From NCBI RefSeq assembly GCF_902706225.1, contig NZ_CACSKB010000025.1:1-56453 (forward strand): DNA of 56,453 nt, in the 5' to 3' direction. The translations under genes and the position numbers were made by a program. Each line of letters opens with the position of its first letter. Within the stretch, counting starts at the first letter, position 1. This document shows, piece after piece, positions 26,443-34,119 of this stretch. Under the pieces are notes generated by a model that worked only from the letters and a program-made list of their open reading frames with translations, ran no database searches and was not told where the DNA came from. The stretch is from Microbacterium sp. 18062 (lineage in GTDB: Bacteria > Actinomycetota > Actinomycetes > Actinomycetales > Microbacteriaceae).

Positions 26443-26973
26443 AGCCCTGTGCCGTACCCGCCCGTGACCGACGCCGAGCTCGCCGTGCTGCGCGCTCAGC
26501 TGGGGCGTCCGGCGCGCGGCGCCGTGGGGATCGCCGCGCGCTGCGTCTGCGGCAACCCCACGGTGGTGGCGACGGCCCCCCGCCTCGACGACGGCACGCC
26601 GTTCCCCACCTTCTACTACCTGACGCACCCGGCGGCGACCGCGGCGATGTCGACGCTCGAGGCCGAGCACGCGATGCCCGAGCTCGCGGCGCTGCTCGAC
26701 GACGACGAGACGCGCGACGCGTACCGGCTCGCGCACGAGTCGTTCCTGCGCGATCGCGCGGCGTACGGCGACGTCCCCGAGATCACGGGGGTCTCCGCGG
26801 GCGGCATGCCCACCCGCGTCAAGTGCCTGCACGCGCTCGCCGGCCACGCCCTCGCCGCGGGGCCGGGCGTCAACCCGATCGGCGACGCCGCGCTCGCGCG
26901 CAGCCCATGGTCGCCCGAGCGCTGCGTCTGCGTCGAGCCGGGCGCGGCCCTCCGGGAAGGCCCGACCGGGTGA
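26440..26973 (+). CDS. DUF501 protein
   Basis: Conserved actinobacterial protein of 177 residues (Rv1025-like) with no known biochemical function. Recognisable features: GIAARCVCGNPTVVAT, PFPTFYYLTHP, GVSAGGMPTRVKCLHALAGHALA and a C-terminal ERCVCVEP. The Cys pair in RCVCG, the VKCLHALAGH segment and the terminal CVC could form a metal site, which is inference. It follows ftsB/divIC as in other actinobacteria; in Mycobacterium ppx comes next, but here a subtilase overlaps it (GTGA). Confidence 0.9.
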   Translation: MSPVPYPPVTDAELAVLRAQLGRPARGAVGIAARCVCGNPTVVATAPRLDDGTPFPTFYYLTHPAATAAMSTLEAEHAMPELAALLDDDETRDAYRLAHESFLRDRAAYGDVPEITGVSAGGMPTRVKCLHALAGHALAAGPGVNPIGDAALARSPWSPERCVCVEPGAALREGPTG

Positions 26974-28307
26974 CCCGCGCGAGGGTGCGGACGGGGGCGG
27001 CCGTGATCGCCCTGACGGTGCTGCTGACCGGGTCCCCGGCGGCGGCGAGCGCGGGCGTGGTCCCGTCGCCCGCCGCGACCCCCGACGCGGTCACCCCCGG
27101 GGGAGTCGACATGGCCCCGGGCGTCGATCCCGTGCGGGCGCAGGAGTACTGGCTGGATGCCTACGGCGTGCGACAGGCCTGGCAGACCACCCGGGGCGAG
27201 GGCGTGCGCATCGCGATCATCGACACCGGCGTCGGTCGCGCTCCCGAGTTCGACGGCGCAGTCGTGGGCGGCACGGATGTGTCGGGCCAGGGCACCCCGG
27301 ACGGCCGCACCCCGGTCGGTGTCGTCGACGCGAACCACGGCAGCTGGGTGGCCTCGCTCGCGGCGTCCCGCGGTCTTCCCGACGAGACCGGCATGATCGG
27401 CGTCGCGCCGGAGGCCGAGCTGCTGTCGGTCTCGGTCGGATTCGGCACGACCTCGCAGGTGCCGTTCGCGACACAGGTCGCCGACGCCATCCGCTGGTCG
27501 GTCGACAACGGTGCCGACGTGATCAACCTGTCGTTCACGACCAACACGCTGGACTGGGATCGGAGCTGGGACGACGCGTTCGGCTACGCCTTCGACCATG
27601 ACGTCGTGGTGGTCGTCGCGGCCGGAAACCGGGGGACGGGCACCGCGCGGGTCGGCGCGCCCGCGACGATCCCGGGCGTGCTGTCGGTGGCGGGCGTCGA
27701 TCCCTCGGGAGTCGCCAGCCTCGAGGCGTCCACGCAGGGGATCACGATCGGCGTCGCCGCCCCCAGCGAGGATCTGCTGGGCGTCTCCGCCGACGGCCAG
27801 GTCGTCTTCTGGAACGGCACGAGCGGGGCGGCGCCCATCGTCGCGGGCATCGCCGCGCTCGTGCGCGCGGCGCATCCCGAGCTCGACGCCGCGAACGTGA
27901 TCAACCGCATCATCTCGACGGCCGATCCGCCGGCGGGGGCCGGCTCGCTCCCCGACGCGCTCTACGGCTACGGGCTGGTGGATGCGGCTGCGGCCGTGTC
28001 GGCATCCGTCGCCGCCGTGACCGCCAACCCGATGGGCGATCTGAAGGAATGGATCCGTGTGCACCGGCGCGCCCAGGACGACCCCGTTCCCGACCCGACC
28101 TCGAGCGAGGTCGTGATCCCCGATCTGCCGCTGTCGAACGAAGCGGGCGCGCCCGCCTCGCCGCTGCTGCCCACGGTCGATACGCTGTTGTACGGCTCCC
28201 TGCCGCTTCTGGGCGGCACGGTGGCGGCTATACTGATCTCGCTCGGCGTCAGTGCTGCTGTCCGTCGCATCCGATTGACGCGCTCAGATCGCGCGCCCAG
28301 CCGTTGA
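26970..28307 (+). CDS. Secreted, membrane-anchored subtilase (S8, mycosin-like)
   Basis: Serine protease of 445 residues. A signal peptide (about 1-28, ending AAASA) precedes the catalytic domain with D85 (IIDTGVG), H123 (NHGSWVASL), oxyanion N220 (AAGN) and S285 (NGTSGAAPIVAG). A Pro/Asp-rich linker leads to a C-terminal membrane helix (about 403-428) and a basic tail. This layout is that of mycosins, which serve type VII secretion, but no ESX genes are in the window. It starts in a GTGA overlap with the DUF501 gene. Substrate unknown. Confidence 0.92.
   Translation: MTRARVRTGAAVIALTVLLTGSPAAASAGVVPSPAATPDAVTPGGVDMAPGVDPVRAQEYWLDAYGVRQAWQTTRGEGVRIAIIDTGVGRAPEFDGAVVGGTDVSGQGTPDGRTPVGVVDANHGSWVASLAASRGLPDETGMIGVAPEAELLSVSVGFGTTSQVPFATQVADAIRWSVDNGADVINLSFTTNTLDWDRSWDDAFGYAFDHDVVVVVAAGNRGTGTARVGAPATIPGVLSVAGVDPSGVASLEASTQGITIGVAAPSEDLLGVSADGQVVFWNGTSGAAPIVAGIAALVRAAHPELDAANVINRIISTADPPAGAGSLPDALYGYGLVDAAAAVSASVAAVTANPMGDLKEWIRVHRRAQDDPVPDPTSSEVVIPDLPLSNEAGAPASPLLPTVDTLLYGSLPLLGGTVAAILISLGVSAAVRRIRLTRSDRAPSR
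28229..28234 (+). promoter_or_regulatory. -10 element for ndh
   Basis: TATACT at 28229-28234, inside the 3' end of the subtilase gene, is the closest match to TATAAT in this region. It would give ndh a leader of about 90 nt. Confidence 0.4.
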
Positions 28308-28330
28308 AACGTCTAGGAGTTCGTTCCACT

Positions 28331-29737
28331 GTGACCAGCACCGTGCCCAGGATCCTCATCGTCGGCGGAGGCTACGCCGGTTTCTACACCGCCTGGAGGC
28401 TCGAGAAGCATCTGCGCAAAGGTGAAGCCGAGGTCACGATGGTGGACCCGCTTCCGTACATGACCTACCAGCCCTTCCTTCCCGAGGTCGCGGCGGGTGA
28501 GATCGAGGCCCGCCACGTCGTCGTCGGGCACCGTCGCCACCTCAAGCGCACCAGCATCGTCACCGCGAAGGTGACGAAGATCGACCACGCGCGCAAGGTC
28601 GCGACCATCACGCCACCGCTCGGCGACCCGTGGGAGCACGAGTACGACCAGATCGTGGTGACGGCAGGGGCCGTGTCGCGCACGTTCCCGATCCCGGGCA
28701 TCGCCGACAACGCGATCGGTCTCAAGTCGATCGAGGAGGCGGTGGCGATCCGCGATCGCATCCTCGCCAACTTCGACAGGGCCGCGAACCTGCCGGCCGG
28801 TCCGGAGCGCGACAGGCTGCTGACGGTCGTCGTCGTCGGCGGCGGGTTCGCGGGCATCGAGGTGTTCGCCGAGCTCCGGGAGCTCGCGTCCTCGCTCGTG
28901 AAGCAGTATCCGTCGATCTCCTTCGAGGACACTCACTTCCATCTGATCGAGGCAATGGGCCGGATCATGCCCGAGGTGTCGCAGAAGACGAGCGAGTGGG
29001 TGCTGAAGTTCCTCGCCCAGCGCGGTGCCTTCGTGCACCTCGACACGCAGGTGCAGGGTGCGATCGACGGCAACGTGGAGCTCTCCACCGGCGAGACCAT
29101 CCCCACCGATCTGATCGTCTGGACCGCCGGTGTCATGGCCAACCCCACGGTCGTCCGCGGCGGCGACCTGCCCGTCGAGGAGCGCGGCCGCATCCGCACG
29201 CGCGCCGACCTGCGCGTGGGCACCGAGGAGGAGGCCGTCGAGGGCGCGTGGGCGGCAGGCGACGTCTCGGCAGTGCCCGATCTCTCCGGTGGCGGGGTCG
29301 GCGGATACTGCGTGCCGAACGCCCAGCACGCCGTGCGTCAGTCGAAGGTTCTCGCGAAGAACCTCGTCGCGGTGCTGCGCGGTGAGCTTCCCAAGCAGTA
29401 CGTCCACAAGAACCTCGGTGCCGTTGCGGGACTGGGCCTCTACAACGGCGTGTTCCAGTCGGGCAACATCGCGCTGAAGGGCTTCCTCGCGTGGTCGGCG
29501 CACCGCGGCTACCACGGCATGGCCATGCCGTCGTGGGAGCGCAAGTGGCGTGTGATCGGCGACTGGTGGCTGAACTTCTGGCTCGGTCGCGACAACGTCT
29601 CGCTGATCACCGTCCAGAAGCCGCGCTACGTGTTCGAGGAGTTCGCGGCGCGCCCGCGTCCGCCGCAGCCGGTCGCCGAGGAGGCACCCGCGGTGTCCCC
29701 CGCCGCGGAGAAGACCCCGGCAGCCGCCGCGAAATGA
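28331..29737 (+). CDS. ndh: Type II NADH dehydrogenase
   Basis: Single-subunit, non-proton-pumping NADH:quinone oxidoreductase on the inner face of the membrane. Length 468. FAD-binding ILIVGGGYAGFYTAW (about 9-23), NAD-binding VVVVGGGFAGIEVFAEL (about 162-178), and AWAAGDVSAVPD (about 305), where FAD contacts are expected. The C-terminal region has amphipathic and hydrophobic segments for membrane attachment and ends in a Pro/Ala-rich tail of about 30 residues. The start is the GTG after TAGGAG at a rather long distance. A strong hairpin follows. Confidence 0.94.
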   Translation: MTSTVPRILIVGGGYAGFYTAWRLEKHLRKGEAEVTMVDPLPYMTYQPFLPEVAAGEIEARHVVVGHRRHLKRTSIVTAKVTKIDHARKVATITPPLGDPWEHEYDQIVVTAGAVSRTFPIPGIADNAIGLKSIEEAVAIRDRILANFDRAANLPAGPERDRLLTVVVVGGGFAGIEVFAELRELASSLVKQYPSISFEDTHFHLIEAMGRIMPEVSQKTSEWVLKFLAQRGAFVHLDTQVQGAIDGNVELSTGETIPTDLIVWTAGVMANPTVVRGGDLPVEERGRIRTRADLRVGTEEEAVEGAWAAGDVSAVPDLSGGGVGGYCVPNAQHAVRQSKVLAKNLVAVLRGELPKQYVHKNLGAVAGLGLYNGVFQSGNIALKGFLAWSAHRGYHGMAMPSWERKWRVIGDWWLNFWLGRDNVSLITVQKPRYVFEEFAARPRPPQPVAEEAPAVSPAAEKTPAAAAK

Positions 29738-29744
29738 TCACACC

Positions 29745-29785
29745 GACGACGCCGCATCATCCCTGCCGGACGGTGCGGCGTCGTC
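29745..29785 (+). terminator. Terminator after ndh
   Basis: GACGACGCCGCA (29745-29756) and TGCGGCGTCGTC (29774-29785) form a perfect 12-bp stem with a 17-nt loop. No clear U-tract. Confidence 0.6.
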
Positions 29786-29813
29786 GCATCCGTGCCGCAT
29801 AGGGTGAGAGCGG

Positions 29814-29886
29814 GCCCCCGTAGCCCAATGGCAGAGGCAGGCGACTTAAAATCGCTTCAGTGTGGGTTCGAGTCCCACCGGGGGTA
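29814..29886 (+). tRNA. tRNA with anticodon TAA (Leu), short variable loop
   Basis: A complete 73-nt cloverleaf: acceptor GCCCCCG/CGGGGGT (with a G1-T72 wobble), a 3-bp D stem GCC/GGC, anticodon stem GGCGA/TCGCT with loop CTTAAAA, a 5-nt variable loop TCAGT, T stem GTGGG/CCCAC with loop TTCGAGT, and discriminator A. The anticodon TAA reads UUA, a leucine codon that is very rare in this GC-rich genome. CCA is not encoded. Leucine tRNAs normally have a long variable arm; this one does not. Confidence 0.9.
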
Positions 29887-29939
29887 CATGGGGACGAGTT
29901 CCGCCGGGCCACGCATGTGAGACGGGGAAGAGGACGACG

Positions 29940-31166
29940 ATGACCATCGATCTGCTGTCGGCCCCCGCGGGCGAGCCCTGGCTCGATCCGCGTGCGTACT
30001 GGAGCGGGATGACGCGCGCGGTGGCGCATCTGCCGGCGCCGATCGCGACGCTCGGTCTCGAGGCGCTTCGATACAACGCGCTCGACATGGTCGTCCGGGC
30101 CGGAGGCGTGCCCGTCCGCGTGGCGAGCAAGTCGATCAGGGTCCGCGAGGCGATCTCCGCGCTGCTCGCGGTGCCCGGGTACCGGGGCGTCCTCGCGTTC
30201 ACCCTTCCCGAGGCGCTGTGGCTGGCCGAGGAGCACGACGACATCGTCCTCGGGTATCCGTCCGTCGACCGCCTCGCTCTCGCGCGCCTCGCCGCGGACG
30301 ACGCGGCCGCTACGAGGGTCACCCTGATGATCGACGACGTCGCGCAGCTCGACCTCATCGACGCGATCGCTGCGCCCGCGGCGCGGGCGACGCTCCGGGT
30401 CGCCATCGATGCGGACGCATCCTGGCGTGCTCCCGGCATCGGCCACCTCGGGGTGCGACGCTCGCCGGTGCACGAGGTCGGAGAGGTGACGCGTCTGGCG
30501 CGGGCGATCGCCGGGCGTCCCGGTTTCGATCTGGTCGGACTGATGATGTACGAGGCGCAGATCGCCGGACAGCCGGATGCCGAAGGCGGCGGTGACGCGG
30601 TCGTCCGCTGGATGCAGCGGCGTTCCGCGGCGGAGCTGCAGGCGCGGCGCGGCGCGGTCGTCGCGGCGCTGCGCGAGATCGCGACCCTCGAGTTCGTCAA
30701 CGGCGGCGGCACCGGATCCCTCGAGAGCACCGCGGCCGACGAGGCGGTGACGGAGCTGACGGCGGGGAGCGGTATGCTCGCCGGTCATCTGTTCTCGCGC
30801 TATCGCGCGTTCACGCCGGCCCCGGCGGCGGCGTTCGCGCTCGACGTCGTGCGCCGCCCGGCCGACGACATCGTCACCGTGTCGGGCGGGGGCTGGATCG
30901 CCTCCGGACCGCCGGTCGCCTCGCGCCAGCCTGCACCGGTGTGGCCGCCGCGGTTGCACGCCCTCGCTCGGGAGGGCGCAGGAGAGGTGCAGACACCGCT
31001 GCGGGGGACGACGGCGCGGAGCCTGCGAATCGGGGACCGGGTGTGGTTCCGGCACGCGAAGAGCGGCGAGCTGTCCGAACGCGTCGACTCCTTCGCGCTC
31101 GTGGCCGACGGCGAGGTCGTGGGCACGAGCCCCACCTACCGCGGCGAGGGGAAGGCGTTCCTGTGA
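29940..31166 (+). CDS. Amino acid deaminase/aldolase (alanine-racemase N-domain, PLP)
   Basis: PLP enzyme of 408 residues with the alanine racemase-like TIM barrel. The cofactor lysine is K64 in VRVASKSIR. FVNGGGTGSLE (about residue 256) supplies the phosphate-binding glycines, and the C-terminal D-serine-dehydratase-like domain includes the R-x-x-D-x-V-WFRHAKSGELSERV region. The family is annotated as amino acid deaminase/aldolase, related to D-threonine aldolase, but the substrate is uncertain. ATG with GGAAGAGGA upstream, about 50 nt after the tRNA. It overlaps the oxidase gene by 4 bp (GTGA), a pairing that suggests one pathway. Confidence 0.85.
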   Translation: MTIDLLSAPAGEPWLDPRAYWSGMTRAVAHLPAPIATLGLEALRYNALDMVVRAGGVPVRVASKSIRVREAISALLAVPGYRGVLAFTLPEALWLAEEHDDIVLGYPSVDRLALARLAADDAAATRVTLMIDDVAQLDLIDAIAAPAARATLRVAIDADASWRAPGIGHLGVRRSPVHEVGEVTRLARAIAGRPGFDLVGLMMYEAQIAGQPDAEGGGDAVVRWMQRRSAAELQARRGAVVAALREIATLEFVNGGGTGSLESTAADEAVTELTAGSGMLAGHLFSRYRAFTPAPAAAFALDVVRRPADDIVTVSGGGWIASGPPVASRQPAPVWPPRLHALAREGAGEVQTPLRGTTARSLRIGDRVWFRHAKSGELSERVDSFALVADGEVVGTSPTYRGEGKAFL

Positions 31167-32494
31167 CCCGACCGGGTGTTCGCGTGACACGGCCCGGAGG
31201 GGAGTGGCGGAACTGGGCGCGCACCGAGCGGGTGCGTCCGCAACGGGTGGAGTTCCCGGCAACGGCCGAGGCAGTGCAGCGCGCGGTGCGGGCAGCGGCC
31301 GACCGGGGGCTTCGCGTCAAGGCGGTCGGCGCCGGCCACAGCTTCACCGGGATCGCCGCGGCGCCCGGGGTGCTGTTGGATCTCACCGACCTGAGCGGAC
31401 TGGTCGCGATCGATCGCGAGCGCGCCCGCGTCACCCTCCGCGCCGGCACGCGGCTGCACCGCATCCCCGCTCTGCTCGCCCCCTACGGCCTCGCGATGCC
31501 GAATCTCGGCGACATCGACCGGCAGTCGATCTCGGGAGCGATCTCGACCGGGACCCACGGCACGGGAGCGCGGTTCGGCGGCCTCGCGACGCAGGTCGTC
31601 GGCGTGACGCTCGTCACCGGCGACGGTGAGCTGCTGCGGGTCGACGAGCAGGAGAACGCCGAGCTGCTGCCGGCGGCCGCACTCGGTCTGGGCGCGCTCG
31701 GCGTGCTGGTCGAGGTGACCCTCCAGTGCGTCCCCGCGTTCCTCCTGCATGCCACCGAACGGCCGGAGCCCCTGGACTCCGTGCTCGCCGACCTGCCCGC
31801 CCGGGTCGAGGCGTCCGACCACTTCGAGTTCTACTGGTTGCCGCACACGGATGTGGCCTTGACCAAGACCGACGAACGGCTGCCCGAGAGCGCACGGCGC
31901 CATCCGCTGGCCGCCCCTGGTCGGTGGGTGGAGGAGACCCTCCTGTCGAACGTCGTCTTCGGAGCGCTCTGCGGGATGGGACGGGCGGTTCCGGCGGTGG
32001 TGCCCGCGATCTCGCGGCTCGGCGCACGCACGATCGGCGATCGCGAGTACACCGATCGATCGGCCCGCGTGTTGACGCAGCGCCGTGGGGTGCGGTTCCG
32101 CGAGATGGAGTACGCGCTTCCCGCCGATCGCGTGTGCCCGGCGTTCGAGGCGGTGCGTGCGCTGATCGACGAGCACGGATGGCGCATCTCGTTCCCGGTC
32201 GAGGTGCGGTTCGCCGCCGCCGACTCCCTCTGGATGTCGACCGCGCACGATCGCCGGACCGGCTACATCGCGGTGCACCGGTACTGGCGGGAGGACCCGG
32301 CGGAGTACTTCGCCGCGGTCGAGACGGTCATGCTCGCGCACGGCGGACGCCCCCACTGGGGAAAGATGCACACGCTGGACGCCGCGGCGCTGCGGGAGCG
32401 CTACCCGAGGTTCGACGACTTCGTGGCGGTGCGCGACCGGCTCGACCCGACGCGGATCTTCGGGAACGCGTACCTCGAGCGCGTCCTGGGGTGA
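31163..32494 (+). CDS. D-arabinono-1,4-lactone oxidase-type FAD oxidoreductase
   Basis: Flavoprotein of 443 residues of the sugar-1,4-lactone oxidase family (ALO, gulonolactone oxidase). The FAD-binding PCMH domain has VKAVGAGHSFTGIA (about 53-66), where the histidine in GHS may bind flavin covalently, and SGAISTGTHGTG (about 121-132). The C-terminal ALO domain ends with HWGKMHTLD (about 392) and YPRFDDFVAVRDRLDPTRIF. Coupled to the PLP enzyme by a GTGA overlap. A second GTG 20 nt later is a less likely start. The natural substrate in actinobacteria is not established. Confidence 0.9.
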   Translation: MTRPGVRVTRPGGEWRNWARTERVRPQRVEFPATAEAVQRAVRAAADRGLRVKAVGAGHSFTGIAAAPGVLLDLTDLSGLVAIDRERARVTLRAGTRLHRIPALLAPYGLAMPNLGDIDRQSISGAISTGTHGTGARFGGLATQVVGVTLVTGDGELLRVDEQENAELLPAAALGLGALGVLVEVTLQCVPAFLLHATERPEPLDSVLADLPARVEASDHFEFYWLPHTDVALTKTDERLPESARRHPLAAPGRWVEETLLSNVVFGALCGMGRAVPAVVPAISRLGARTIGDREYTDRSARVLTQRRGVRFREMEYALPADRVCPAFEAVRALIDEHGWRISFPVEVRFAAADSLWMSTAHDRRTGYIAVHRYWREDPAEYFAAVETVMLAHGGRPHWGKMHTLDAAALRERYPRFDDFVAVRDRLDPTRIFGNAYLERVLG

Positions 32495-32541
32495 GCAGTG
32501 GCTGAGAGTCCTCATCGCTCCGCGGACGCAGTGCAGGCACG

Positions 32542-32547
32542 GCACTA
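32542..32547 (+). promoter_or_regulatory. -10 element for lemA-htpX
   Basis: TAGGAT at about 32548 minus 6 (within CACTAGGATGAGG) would give a leader of about 30 nt carrying the RBS CGGAG before lemA. Position is accurate to within a few bases. Confidence 0.4.
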
Positions 32548-32581
32548 GGATGAGGGCACTACGCGAACGGAGCACCCTTCT

Positions 32582-33151
32582 ATGTGGGAATGGCTGATCC
32601 CGGTCCTCATCCTCGTCGCCCTCGTGGCTGTCGTGGGCATCTACCTGTGGGCCACCTACAACTCGCTCGTCCAGCTGAACGTGCGCGTCGATGAGGCGTG
32701 GAGCGACATCACGGTGCAGCTGAAGCGTCGAGCGGACCTGCTGCCGAATCTCATCGAGACGGTGAAGGGATACGCCGCGCACGAGAAGGCGGTGTTCGAG
32801 AACGTGACGCAGGCCCGTGCCGAGACGATCTCCGCCTCGGGGCCGGCGGATGCGGGCATCGCGGAGGGCCATATGCAACAGGCGCTGAAGTCGCTGTTCG
32901 CGGTGGCCGAGGCGTACCCGCAGCTGCAGGCGAGCCAGAACTTCCTGCAGCTGCAGCAGTCGATCGTCGACACCGAGGACAAGATCCAGGCCTCGCGCCG
33001 GTTCTACAACGGGGGCGTTCGCGAGCTGAACACGAAGATCAAGGTCTTCCCGAACAACCTCTTCGCGCGCAACCTCGGCTTCCACGAGCGGGAGTTCTTC
33101 GAGGTCGTCGACGGCGCGGCGATCGCCGAGCCGCCGCGCGTGCAGTTCTGA
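32582..33151 (+). CDS. lemA: LemA-family protein
   Basis: Protein of 189 residues with one N-terminal membrane helix (about 4-24) and a helical outside or inside domain. Family landmarks: ATYNSLVQLNVRVDEAWSDI, QLKRRADLLPNLIETVKGYAAHE, LQASQNFLQLQ, IQASRRFYNGGVRELNT and FARNLGFHEREFF. The role of LemA is unclear; it is often encoded next to M48 proteases, as here. CGGAG precedes the ATG. Forms an operon with htpX. Confidence 0.94.
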   Translation: MWEWLIPVLILVALVAVVGIYLWATYNSLVQLNVRVDEAWSDITVQLKRRADLLPNLIETVKGYAAHEKAVFENVTQARAETISASGPADAGIAEGHMQQALKSLFAVAEAYPQLQASQNFLQLQQSIVDTEDKIQASRRFYNGGVRELNTKIKVFPNNLFARNLGFHEREFFEVVDGAAIAEPPRVQF

Positions 33152-33172
33152 TGCGCGCCGGCTGAGGCTGGC

Positions 33173-34060
33173 GTGTACTCGGCGATCGCGCGCAACAAGC
33201 GCAACACCTGGTTCATCCTGATCGGCTTCCTGCTCCTGCTCGGCGCGATCGGGCTGCTGGCGGGATGGCTGGCGGGCAACAACTGGTGGATCACCGCGCT
33301 CATCCTGGTGTTCGCCGCCGGCTACGCCGTGGTGCAGTACTTCGTCGCCGACCGCGAGGCGCTGGCCCTGGCCGGCGCGGTGGAGGTGTCGCAGACCGAG
33401 GCTCCGCGATACCACCGACTGGTCGAGAACCTGTGCATCACGACGGGCACCCCCATGCCACGGCTCTACGTCGTCGAGGACGCCGCCCCCAACGCCTTCG
33501 CGACCGGTCGCACTCCGGAGAAGGCCGCCATCACGGTGACGACCGGGCTGTTCGAGACCCTGACGGACCGTGAGCTGGAGGGCGTGCTCGGACATGAGCT
33601 CGGTCACATCCGCAACTACGACATCCGAGTCTCGCTCATCGTGTTCGGCCTCGTCGTCGCCCTCGGGATCGTGGCCGACATGCTGGTGCGCTTCGCGTTC
33701 TTCGGGGGCGGGCGCCGGGGCGGCAACAACCAGGCGCAGGTGATCTTCCTCGTCTTCGGCGTGGTCGCGGCCCTCGTGGCGCCGTTCATCGCCGGGGCGG
33801 TGCAGGCGGCGATCTCCCGCCAGCGCGAGTACCTGGCCGATGCGACGAGCGCGCTGACCACCCGCGACCCGGAGGGGCTCGCCTCGGCCCTGACGAAGCT
33901 GCAGGAGCACGGCGCACCGCTCAAGCGCGCGAACACGTCGATGGCCCATCTGTGGATCTCCGACCCGCTCAAGCCCGGTGCACTGTCGCGTCTGTTCGCG
34001 ACGCATCCGCCGCTTCCCGACCGCATCGAACGCCTGCACGAGATCGGCGGCACGTTCTAG
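33173..34060 (+). CDS. htpX: M48 membrane metalloprotease, HtpX-like
   Basis: Zinc protease of 295 residues involved in membrane protein quality control. Two N-terminal helices (about 13-33, 38-57) precede the catalytic HELGH (141-145); the third zinc ligand is E219 in SRQREYLADA. Two more helices lie at about 154-175 and 189-212. A Gly/Arg-rich loop GGGRRGGNN (178-186) sits between them. GTG start 21 nt after lemA. The lemA-htpX pair is common in bacteria. Confidence 0.94.
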   Translation: MYSAIARNKRNTWFILIGFLLLLGAIGLLAGWLAGNNWWITALILVFAAGYAVVQYFVADREALALAGAVEVSQTEAPRYHRLVENLCITTGTPMPRLYVVEDAAPNAFATGRTPEKAAITVTTGLFETLTDRELEGVLGHELGHIRNYDIRVSLIVFGLVVALGIVADMLVRFAFFGGGRRGGNNQAQVIFLVFGVVAALVAPFIAGAVQAAISRQREYLADATSALTTRDPEGLASALTKLQEHGAPLKRANTSMAHLWISDPLKPGALSRLFATHPPLPDRIERLHEIGGTF

Positions 34061-34073
34061 CCGCAGCCGTTCA

Positions 34074-34119
34074 CCCGGGTGTCATCGAAGCGCGATAGCG
34101 TCGTGCGATGACACCCGGG
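34074..34119. promoter_or_regulatory. 14-bp perfect inverted repeat around a promoter and start codon
   Basis: CCCGGGTGTCATCG (34074-34087) and CGATGACACCCGGG (34106-34119) are exact complements. They flank a -10 hexamer (34096-34101), and the right arm contains the ATG of the pyruvate-kinase-like gene. Arm spacing is 32 bp, about three helical turns. Confidence 0.75.
34096..34110 (+). promoter_or_regulatory. -10 element and leaderless start
   Basis: TAGCGT (34096-34101), 6 nt, ATG at 34108; no RBS. Confidence 0.5.

Noticed and set aside
26970..28307. A type VII secretion (ESX) locus, because of the mycosin-like subtilase
   Set aside because: No EccB/C/D/E, WXG100 or PE/PPE-like genes are nearby.
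31183..31185. Alternative GTG start for the lactone oxidase
   Set aside because: The upstream GTG in the GTGA overlap keeps translational coupling and there is no RBS for the later one.
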